The position numbers were made by a program, and so were the translations under genes. From JALXCG01 sp026991065 [NCBI: Gemmatimonadota bacterium] (lineage in GTDB: Bacteria; GCA-2686955), in NCBI GenBank assembly GCA_026991065.1, contig JALXCG010000135.1, forward strand, positions 1-8,026: a stretch of 8,026 nucleotides of DNA, in the 5' to 3' direction. Numbering within the stretch: the stretch's first letter is position 1; each line of letters begins with the position of its first letter. Shown in pieces: positions 1 to 5,713 of the stretch. The notes below the pieces were generated by a model. It ran no database searches and had not been told where the DNA came from. It was given only the letters and a program-made list of their open reading frames with translations.

Positions 1-169
1 CATAGGTACCCGGCGCCACCCAAACCGTGTCGCCCGATGCGGCGGCGTCGAGCGCCCCCTGGATGGTGGGAGAGTCCGCCGGTACATGGAGGGTGCGGGC
101 AGCGGCGGGAGCGGCGCAAAGGGTGACCGCGAGCAAGCAGCCGAAGAGATTCTGAACGGATGAAAACAT
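1..169 (-). CDS. Secreted right-handed beta-helix (pectin-lyase-like) protein, N-terminal part only
   Basis: The reading frame opens with ATG at 169-167 and stays open to the window edge, giving 56 complete codons. The first ~24 residues form a signal peptide (hydrophobic stretch LFGCLLAVTLCAAPAAA, probable cleavage after Ala-Ala-Ala or Ala-Ala-Ala-Arg). The mature start, LHVPADSPTIQGALDAA, followed by GDTVWVAPGTY, is the typical first turn of DUF1565/pectin-lyase-fold beta-helix proteins. These are exported and often bind or cleave polysaccharides, but many have no known activity. GGAG at 176-179 (minus sense) lies 6 nt before the ATG. The gene begins 3 nt after the stop of the upstream glycosidase-like gene, so the two are almost certainly cotranscribed and translationally coupled. 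The catalytic or binding part lies outside the window, so an enzymatic role cannot be assigned. Confidence 0.85.
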   Translation of the reverse strand, partial: MFSSVQNLFGCLLAVTLCAAPAAARTLHVPADSPTIQGALDAAASGDTVWVAPGTY

Positions 170-172
170 GAC

Positions 173-3097
173 TCACTCCGGATTGTCGTCGGCGGTGATC
201 GGGATCAGTCGATCCGCCACCACGGTGATGGTGTCACTGGCGACCGGGGTTCCATTGACCGCATAGGTGAACACACTCTTCATGTCATTCGTATTGACGA
301 CCAGAGGAGCCGCGCCGAGAGAAACGGGATGAACCTCCACACCGTAGCAGTAGACCACATTGTCCAGCACATGCGAGCGTTGATCCTTGCCGGTGTGGCG
401 AAACACCACACGCAGGGTGCCGCTCTCATCGGTGGAAACGCGGAAGAGCCGGTCCTCGGTGGAGTCTTTCCAGACCGTGGCGTCCGCGCCTTCCACCCTC
501 ACTTTCTGACCGGTCAGGACCGGGAGCATGTAGCCATTGCCCAGGTCTTTGCCCCAGCAGTCCGGAGAATCCGGGTCGCACTCTTCGAAGTCGATATCCG
601 GGTTGTTCAGATAGACCAGAACATCGTATTCGGTGTTCGGCTCCAGCTCGCGCAGAATCAAAGGTTGGGTGCTTTTGTCGCTCAGGTCGACACTGTCGGC
701 AAAGGCCAGCCCATTGTGGTCGCGGTAGATGGTGGTTGGTGGAACTTTCCATTTGCGATGCACCTTGCGTTCGTCGTCGCCGATCACGCAGGAATCATTG
801 GGCGCAACTCCCCAGCCGACCCGCGGCGGATGGGTGTAATCGGGTACCGGCACCGTTTTGGGGCGTTCATAGTGGTAAGCGGCATCCGCCGTCATCCAGT
901 TTTCGAGCTTGAGAAAGTCGAGATCCACCGGGCCGTCCGCCCAGGGGCCCATGTCCAGCAGCCGGGCCCGGGCGCGGTAGTCGCCATAGAGAATGGTGAA
1001 CTGGCACCCCGGCAAGAGCGTGGTATTGGGGACGATGCGCACAGTGTGGCCCTCAATCGACAGGTCGAAGTTGCTGCTGCCCTCTTGAAGGCTGGCGCTG
1101 GCGCGGCCCACCGAAACATAGCCGGGCTGATCGGGATCGGTGGAGGGAGCGACCCAATCGGACGGGAGCATGATCTCCAGGGTGTCGGTCGCCGATCGCT
1201 GCTCCTCGATGATCAGGGTGATCTCATAGATGTTCTTCGAAGTGGCTTTGCCGACCTGTTTCAGCCCGGAAAGTGTCGTCACGCTGAAGCGATCCCGGGC
1301 CGCGCGGACCCAGTTGGTGCCCGACTTGAGATAGATCGGCGCGCCACTGAGGTTCACTGAGAGTTCATAGGTACCGGTGGCCGGATCATAAGTAATGTCA
1401 TCGCTGGTGATCTCCAGGGTGTCGATCCCGCCCGGGTCCGCGGGGAGTTCAGTAATGGGGTTACAAACCCCTATGGGGTCGGCCGTCATCTCACTCGGGA
1501 TGCGGCGGTAGAGGCGCATGGGGGTGTCATTGCCCAATTGAAGCGTAACGGAGAGATCGTAGTCGGTGAAGTTGTCGTATTTCGGGTTAGCCGTCCAGAG
1601 CGCGGTGATGGTCGTGTCTGGATGGGTGATGCCGCGAAAGCGCAGGCCGTAGAGATAGGGATCCTCCGGGTCGAGGTCCAGGGAGCTTTCGTAGGCGGCG
1701 TTCCACGTCGCCTGGTTGTGCAGGGTGGCGGCGTAGTAGCCGGGCTTGAGAATCTCTGGGTGGTCTGAAGTCACCGCGCCATGAGCGGCAATGCCCGGGC
1801 GGTCGGCCGGCGAGTCATCCCCTTTGCAGTGGTCACGAAATGCCAGGTGAATGGCATCGAGATAGCCGGTGGCGAGGCCCAGCAGCAGGGTACGCCCCAC
1901 GTAGTTGGCTTGGGTCTCGGCAGGATTGGTGTAGGGGCCGCCATCTGGGGCGGTCATGAGGGCGGCTTCATCCACCGTAACGCGCACCGGGTCCATGCCC
2001 CAGAAACGCCCCAGGGAGAAGATGGAGTTGCATTTTTCGAGAAAACCGGTGTTCCGGGTCTGGCCCTCGCCGGCCAGCAGGCGGGACTCCGGCGGCCCGC
2101 CCTGGAAGATGTGCACCCCGAGCGATTCATTCTGCAGGTGCCCGGTGGTATCGCCGGAACCGTAGGCGAAGAGGGCGAAATGGCGCTCCAGCGGAGAGAG
2201 GGTGACCCACTTGTGGGGATTGCCTTCCACCTGAACAGGCTCTCCGCCCTCTTCTACCGACAGCCCCTTGCCTCCGGAAGTGCCGCCGATGTAGATGGTT
2301 CCGGGCGCCCCCGCGGCACGGATCGCCTGCTTGGCCCGGCGGAAGAGCACCACGGTGTTCCAGGGGTAGAGACCGCGCATGAAGGGCTCGTTGAAGATCA
2401 TCCAGCGCTTGAAGGTGGCCTGCACTGCGTTGTCGGGATTGGTCGAGACCAAAGTGTCACGCTGGGCGCCATAGACCTCTGCTGTGCGGCCGGCGAAGTT
2501 CTGCCAGGCGACGAGCAGAGAGTCTCCCTTCAAAGTTCCCCCGGCGATGGTGCCCGACGCTACGGGATCGGCAAAGATTCCCGTGAGAGCAAAATAACTA
2601 CCAGTCCAGTTGTTGTCCTTGTCGGTCAGTTCGTCCCCCTTGACCCATGTCCAACCGGCGCCGCCCGGGCCATAGAGGTCGAGATGCCAGATCTGGTGGA
2701 GGTAGAGCGGCCCCCAGTTCTCAAGATGGCCCTCGCTGTAGAGGTTGCACCACCAGGCGAGAGCCTGGGTGCTGTCGGAGTTGCATTGGACCCAGAGCGG
2801 AATCTGCCGCGAGAAGTCGGGCAGCATGTCGGTTACGCTGGTGCGGTTGCTGTCGACCAGCCCCGCCCACCCCTGCATGGCGTTGGCATGGCGGATCCAG
2901 CGGTAGCCCAGATCGTAGCGCGCCCGGGCGGTGTAGAGGCGGGCGGTGTTTTCATCTTCAACGGTCGGCTCCAGGCAACTGCCCCACAAATTGGTCACCA
3001 CCGATCCCAGCAACTCGGTGGTGACCCGAAAATCGGCATCGCCATCCCGCGGCGGATTTACCGGAAGTGGCTCCGCGGCGGATCTACCGGCGGTCAC
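173..3097 (-). CDS. Large exported glycoside-hydrolase-like protein (clan GH-A type TIM barrel plus C-terminal beta domains)
   Basis: The open frame gives 974 residues from a GTG at 3097 to TGA at 175-173. Residues ~25-460 look like a (beta/alpha)8 glycosidase. RWMIFNEP has Glu237 in the Asn-Glu-Pro context of the clan GH-A acid/base, and RVTVDEAAL offers Glu377 as the nucleophile. Residues ~450-590 (KPGYYAATLHNQATW, then LRFRG and TALWTANPK) resemble the barrel end and beta-sandwich of GH39/GH5/GH30-like enzymes. Residues ~600-710 form a beta domain ending in FTILYGDY. Residues ~755-925 look like a carbohydrate-binding or Fn3-like jelly roll (ELEPNTEYDVLVYLNNPD). The exact GH family and substrate are not recognisable. 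The GTG at 3097 is probably not the real start: it has no Shine-Dalgarno sequence, and the in-frame codons just upstream read VLLCLVLAL, a signal-peptide core. No in-frame ATG, GTG or TTG exists between 3097 and the stop at 3217-3215. The likely start is the ATG at 3221, out of frame here because of the 7-bp repeat. It forms an operon with the downstream beta-helix gene. Confidence 0.8.
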   Translation of the reverse strand: MTAGRSAAEPLPVNPPRDGDADFRVTTELLGSVVTNLWGSCLEPTVEDENTARLYTARARYDLGYRWIRHANAMQGWAGLVDSNRTSVTDMLPDFSRQIPLWVQCNSDSTQALAWWCNLYSEGHLENWGPLYLHQIWHLDLYGPGGAGWTWVKGDELTDKDNNWTGSYFALTGIFADPVASGTIAGGTLKGDSLLVAWQNFAGRTAEVYGAQRDTLVSTNPDNAVQATFKRWMIFNEPFMRGLYPWNTVVLFRRAKQAIRAAGAPGTIYIGGTSGGKGLSVEEGGEPVQVEGNPHKWVTLSPLERHFALFAYGSGDTTGHLQNESLGVHIFQGGPPESRLLAGEGQTRNTGFLEKCNSIFSLGRFWGMDPVRVTVDEAALMTAPDGGPYTNPAETQANYVGRTLLLGLATGYLDAIHLAFRDHCKGDDSPADRPGIAAHGAVTSDHPEILKPGYYAATLHNQATWNAAYESSLDLDPEDPYLYGLRFRGITHPDTTITALWTANPKYDNFTDYDLSVTLQLGNDTPMRLYRRIPSEMTADPIGVCNPITELPADPGGIDTLEITSDDITYDPATGTYELSVNLSGAPIYLKSGTNWVRAARDRFSVTTLSGLKQVGKATSKNIYEITLIIEEQRSATDTLEIMLPSDWVAPSTDPDQPGYVSVGRASASLQEGSSNFDLSIEGHTVRIVPNTTLLPGCQFTILYGDYRARARLLDMGPWADGPVDLDFLKLENWMTADAAYHYERPKTVPVPDYTHPPRVGWGVAPNDSCVIGDDERKVHRKWKVPPTTIYRDHNGLAFADSVDLSDKSTQPLILRELEPNTEYDVLVYLNNPDIDFEECDPDSPDCWGKDLGNGYMLPVLTGQKVRVEGADATVWKDSTEDRLFRVSTDESGTLRVVFRHTGKDQRSHVLDNVVYCYGVEVHPVSLGAAPLVVNTNDMKSVFTYAVNGTPVASDTITVVADRLIPITADDNPE

Positions 3098-3221
3098 AAG
3101 GGCAAGAACCAGACAAAGAAGTACCGTGACCCGTGACCCGTGACCCGTGACCCGTGACCCGTGACCCGTGACCCGTGACCCGTGACCCGTGACCCGTGAT
3201 TCTACTGCTCCAGACTATCAT
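3084..3221 (-). other. Out-of-frame leader reading frame: probable true start of the glycosidase-like gene in an OFF repeat state
   Basis: ATG at 3221-3219 is preceded by AGAGG (3231-3227, minus sense) with 5 nt spacing, the best initiation site upstream of the long gene. It encodes MIVWSSRITGHGSR, then copies of VTGHGSR translated from the 7-bp repeat, then runs out of frame through the signal-peptide region to TAG at 3086-3084 (45 residues). From the ATG to the first G of the CDS codon at 3097 is 124 nt, one more than a multiple of three. Losing one 7-bp unit (117 nt) or gaining two (138 nt) would join this ATG to the long gene. The leader would then read MIVWSSR, repeat-coded residues rich in Arg and His, VLLCLVLALV, and TAGRSAAE, a complete signal peptide. 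The leader stop overlaps the GTG at 3097, so weak reinitiation there without a signal peptide is conceivable. Confidence 0.55.
3124..3200. repeat. Heptanucleotide tandem repeat, (CCGTGAC)10 plus one variant unit
   Basis: Ten perfect copies of CCGTGAC run from 3124 to 3193, followed by CCGTGAT at 3194-3200. On the minus strand this is ATCACGG followed by ten GTCACGG units. The unit length is not a multiple of three, so each gain or loss of a copy changes the reading frame. The array lies immediately 5' of codons for a hydrophobic signal-peptide core and 3' of a good ATG with a Shine-Dalgarno sequence. That position is typical of contingency loci that vary by slipped-strand mispairing. A perfect array of this length is expected to be mutable, and also prone to collapse in assembly. 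Confidence 0.97.
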
Positions 3222-3226
3222 CGCAA

Positions 3227-3231
3227 CCTCT
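3227..3231 (-). promoter_or_regulatory. Ribosome binding site for the ATG at 3221
   Basis: On the minus strand the sequence reads AGAGG, then TTGCG, then ATG. A purine-rich stretch (GGAAAAGAGG) with 5 nt spacing makes this a convincing initiation site, whereas the GTG at 3097 follows a pyrimidine-rich stretch with no such signal. It is the main argument for placing translation start upstream of the repeat. Confidence 0.6.
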
Positions 3232-3255
3232 TTTCCTACCGAGTAGTTGTGCGAT

Positions 3256-3294
3256 TCTCCCGCGCGCTGCCCCGCACGCATCAGCCGCGGGAGA
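3256..3294. promoter_or_regulatory. GC-rich inverted repeat, possible leader hairpin of the minus-strand operon
   Basis: TCTCCCGCG at 3256-3264 pairs with CGCGGGAGA at 3286-3294. Inside this, after a single unpaired C at 3265, GCTG (3266-3269) pairs with CAGC (3282-3285), leaving a 12-nt loop. The result is a 13-bp stem with one bulge. No T-run follows on either strand, so it is not a standard intrinsic terminator. It ends 35 bp upstream of the ATG at 3221 and could be a 5' leader structure or a protein-binding site. Its role is unknown. Confidence 0.45.
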
Positions 3295-3525
3295 CTCTGC
3301 ATCTCTCCACCATCTTGACCCGGTTCGCGACAACGCGCAACCCCCAACCGCCAGGACTTCCCCCAGAAAATGGCCGTGGAGCAGCTCGTGAACGAAGCGA
3401 GAGGTCACCTTGCCCTGTGCCGCAAGCAACTTCGGGATCCGCGGTTACGCGACCAGATCCGCCAATCTTTGGGAGGTCCTGGCAAGAAGAGTGCGCAAAC
3501 GTTGCTTTCAGCCGGCGCGCAGCGC

Positions 3526-3554
3526 TTGACAAGGCGCACGCCGACAGTTAGCTT
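3526..3554 (+). promoter_or_regulatory. Candidate sigma-70-type promoter of the efflux operon
   Basis: A perfect TTGACA at 3526-3531 is followed after 17 nt by TAGCTT at 3549-3554, a weak -10 (T, A and final T match). Transcription would start near 3561, just before the palindrome at 3566-3590 and about 50 nt before the repressor start codon. The position fits well; the -10 is poor, and the organism's promoter consensus is unknown. Confidence 0.5.
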
Positions 3555-3565
3555 CCTGAAACGAG

Positions 3566-3590
3566 AAAACGAAAACATGGTTATCGTTTT
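3566..3590. promoter_or_regulatory. Palindromic operator, probably bound by the adjacent TetR-family repressor
   Basis: AAAACGAAAAC (3566-3576) and GTTATCGTTTT (3580-3590) are inverted repeats centred on 3578 with a 3-nt spacer and one mismatched pair (3573/3583), giving 10 of 11 paired positions. The AT-rich block stands out from its GC-rich surroundings. It lies just downstream of the candidate -10 and upstream of the Shine-Dalgarno sequence, where a bound dimer would block transcription of the repressor and pump genes. Length and symmetry fit TetR-family operators. The link to this repressor is inferred from position. Confidence 0.65.
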
Positions 3591-3611
3591 TTGGTTTTAT
3601 CAAGGAGGCCC

Positions 3612-4202
3612 ATGCCTGAAGATCCGAGACAGCAGGAGAAGCGCCACCACTTCTTCGCCGCCGCCGAGCCGTTGTTCACCCGTTACGGGTTTCGCAAGAC
3701 CACGGTGGAAGAGGTGTGTCGCGCCGCCGGTGCGTCCAAGCGAACCTTCTATGAACTGTTTCGCGACAAGGGCGACTTCTTCGCCCGCATGATCCTGGCG
3801 GCGGCCGCGCGGGCGATCACCGGTTGGCGGGAGCAGCGTCCGGAAGACGCCTCGGCGGTGGAGTGGTTCGATTCCTACATGGAGGGATATCTGCGTTTCG
3901 CCCAGGAGTGTCCCGCCCATGTGCAGTCGATGACCGAGCCGGAGATTCGCGGTGGTTTCGAGAACCTCGACCAGGAAGTGTTTCATCCGTTGATCGAACC
4001 GCTGCGCGAAATCATCGAGCATGGCATGGCGCGCGGTGAGTTCCGGCCGATGGATGCCGACCGGGTGGCGTGGATCGTCGGCGCCCTGCTCGACTGCATG
4101 CACTACTTGATTCCCCAACAGTACGGGCTGCCCGGCGCGGCGGATGATCCGGCGATGGCGCGGGAACTGCGGGACTTCATTGTCCAGGGGTGGAAACGAT
4201 GA
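3612..4202 (+). CDS. TetR/AcrR-family transcriptional repressor of the efflux operon
   Basis: 196 residues, a normal length for the family. The N-terminal DNA-binding domain is clear: residues ~13-27 (FFAAAEPLFTRYGFR) form helix 1, and TTVEEVCRAAGASKRTFYE at ~30-48 is the helix-turn-helix, followed by LFRDKGDFF, the usual 'F.sKe.L' segment. The ~140-residue C-terminal part is the variable helical ligand-binding and dimerisation domain; its inducer cannot be read from sequence. ATG at 3612 is preferred because AAGGAGG at 3602-3608 sits 3 nt before it and the family homology begins soon after. An upstream in-frame TTG at 3591 would fall inside the T-rich segment after the palindrome and has no ribosome binding site. 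The stop overlaps the next gene's start (ATGA at 4199-4202). Position suggests autorepression and control of the pump by a pump substrate. Confidence 0.92.
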   Translation: MPEDPRQQEKRHHFFAAAEPLFTRYGFRKTTVEEVCRAAGASKRTFYELFRDKGDFFARMILAAAARAITGWREQRPEDASAVEWFDSYMEGYLRFAQECPAHVQSMTEPEIRGGFENLDQEVFHPLIEPLREIIEHGMARGEFRPMDADRVAWIVGALLDCMHYLIPQQYGLPGAADDPAMARELRDFIVQGWKR

Positions 4203-5713
4203 GCAGAAGAATCTGTTGGCGGATCTGCCGCGCCGTTGCGCCGGCGTGGATGGCGGCGACTCTTGCCGTGCCCAGCGCCGCGGCCGCGCCCCAGCCGCTG
4301 CCGGAAGATCCGGTGATCGCGGTCGGGACCGATGCGGCCAGCGCCGAATTGCTCGGTCTCGACGGCTGCATCGCGATGGCACTGGAGGGCAACGATCTGT
4401 TGCGGGCGGAGCGCTGGCGGCGGCGATCGCTGGATGGTCAGATGAAGCAGGCGCTGGCCACCGGGCTCCCCACGCTGGATGCTTCCGGTTCCTGGATCCG
4501 CAGCCGTGATCCCAGCTTCGCCCTGGATGAGACCTTCTCCGGAGGCGGCGATGGTGACGCTGGCGGCGGCGGTGGCTCGCCGCTGGACAGCCTCTTCGCC
4601 GGCTTCGATTTTCTTCCGGCTCCGGAGGATATTCCGGCGCAGAGCTTTTGGCGGGCATCGCTCGATCTCAACTGGATGATCAATCCGGCGCTGATCTTTG
4701 GCGCGGTGGGCGCCGCGGGCTCCGGCATTCGCCACCAGGAAGCGGTGCTGGCCGAGGTGGAGAACGCCACGGTCGAGGGGGTGATGCGCGCGTATCACGG
4801 CATGATCCTCGCTCACGAACAGCTCGAAGCGGTGCGCGCCGACCGGGCCAACCAGGAGGAACTGCTGGAGATTCTGCGCCTGCGCTTCGAGAGCGGCATG
4901 GCGACCGAACTGGACACGCTGCAAGCCGCGGTGGCGGTGGCCAACATCGATCCCCAGATCCACGCCGCCGAGCGCGCTCTGCGGAAGGCGGCGGCGCAAT
5001 TGAATGCCGCAATGGGGCGCGAGCCGACCACTCCGCTGGCGATCCGGGCGCGGCAGCAGGTGGAGCTGGATCCGATCTCCCGCGACACCATTCTTCAGCT
5101 CCTCGAGGATCGCCCCGACCTGCGGCAGATGCGGATCATGGATGACCTGCTGCGACAGAATCGGCGGGTGCAAAAAGCGAAGATGCGTCCCTACCTGAGC
5201 ATGCACGGCAGCTACGGACTGGTGGGCAGGACCCTGGGTGGCATGAACGACACCGGCCACGATTTCTGGAGCGCCAGTGTTGCCCTTACGGTGCCGCTCT
5301 TCGACGGTTTCCTGAGCGGCGGCGAGGTACAGGAAAGTGACGCTTCGATCGCCCGCAATCAGGCGGAGCTGGAGGGCAAGCGGCGCCAGGCGCGGGTGGA
5401 AGCACTCGATCTGCTCGCCGGGGTCGCCGCCGCTCGCGGCACCCTGCACGCGGCGCAGCTTAACATGACCCGGGCCCGGGAGCTGGTCGCCAGCAGCAAA
5501 ATGATGTTGCGGCTCGGCAAGATCGACTATCTGTCGATGTTGCAGGCGGAAACCAATTGGGCGCGGGCACGCGCCAATCTGATTCAAGCGCGGTTCGACC
5601 TGCTTACGCAGACCGCGGCCTTGAAGCGCGCGGTCGGGGTCTCTCCCACCGTGCCCCTGGCCGATCTACCGCGGCTGGCGGCGCAGCGCGGCCGGGAAGG
5701 GATGGAGCAATGA
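4199..5713 (+). CDS. TolC-family outer-membrane efflux channel
   Basis: 504 residues. A signal peptide spans residues 1 to ~29 (basic MSRRICWRICR, hydrophobic core, cleavage near PSAAAA). The two-fold repeat of outer-membrane efflux proteins is visible. The first half begins with LDGCIAMALEGNDLL (~54-68) and continues with long alpha-barrel helices such as ESGMATELDTLQAAVAVA. The second half has VQKAKMRPYLSMHGSYGL, then SASVALTVPLFDG, and ends with helices including LGKIDYLSMLQAE. The protein would form the trimeric channel of the tripartite pump. The predicted first surface loop (about residues 103-150) is longer than usual and holds a Gly/Asp-rich run at 115-126. ATG at 4199 is chosen because of the ATGA overlap with the repressor stop and AGGGG at 4186-4190; an in-frame GTG at 4190 is less likely. 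Confidence 0.93.
   Translation: MSRRICWRICRAVAPAWMAATLAVPSAAAAPQPLPEDPVIAVGTDAASAELLGLDGCIAMALEGNDLLRAERWRRRSLDGQMKQALATGLPTLDASGSWIRSRDPSFALDETFSGGGDGDAGGGGGSPLDSLFAGFDFLPAPEDIPAQSFWRASLDLNWMINPALIFGAVGAAGSGIRHQEAVLAEVENATVEGVMRAYHGMILAHEQLEAVRADRANQEELLEILRLRFESGMATELDTLQAAVAVANIDPQIHAAERALRKAAAQLNAAMGREPTTPLAIRARQQVELDPISRDTILQLLEDRPDLRQMRIMDDLLRQNRRVQKAKMRPYLSMHGSYGLVGRTLGGMNDTGHDFWSASVALTVPLFDGFLSGGEVQESDASIARNQAELEGKRRQARVEALDLLAGVAAARGTLHAAQLNMTRARELVASSKMMLRLGKIDYLSMLQAETNWARARANLIQARFDLLTQTAALKRAVGVSPTVPLADLPRLAAQRGREGMEQ

Larger units (their letters stand above)
3222..3525. other. Divergent intergenic region, no convincing gene
   Basis: This stretch separates the minus-strand glycosidase-like gene from the plus-strand efflux operon. 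Short frames cross it on both strands, but none has a good Shine-Dalgarno sequence, a recognisable motif or a sensible end; the longest plus-strand ones run on into the repressor gene out of frame. The only clear structure is the GC-rich hairpin at 3256-3294. I found no convincing -35/-10 pair for the minus-strand operon, although its promoter should lie here. Confidence 0.5.

Noticed and set aside
329-1360. A 343-codon open frame on the plus strand, antisense to the glycosidase-like gene
   Set aside because: It overlaps a longer minus-strand frame with recognisable motifs. Its product is rich in His, Val, Gly and Arg, as expected from reading a GC-rich gene backwards, and has no recognisable domain.
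1781-3136. A 451-codon open frame on the plus strand, antisense to the 5' half of the glycosidase-like gene
   Set aside because: It runs opposite the catalytic-motif region of the minus-strand gene, shows no family motif, and ends inside the heptamer repeat.
3124-3200. CRISPR array or replication iterons
   Set aside because: The 7-bp units are directly adjacent with no spacers and are too short for CRISPR repeats. No origin-like features or replication initiator gene are nearby.
3256-3294. Bidirectional intrinsic terminator
   Set aside because: The stem is strong, but no U-tract follows on either strand, and the flanking genes diverge from this region rather than converge on it.
3370-3792. 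A 140-codon plus-strand frame starting in the intergenic region and running into the repressor gene
   Set aside because: It has no Shine-Dalgarno sequence, crosses the promoter and palindrome, and continues out of frame through the clear helix-turn-helix coding region. Its first ~55 codons could be read as a small protein but have no recognisable motif.
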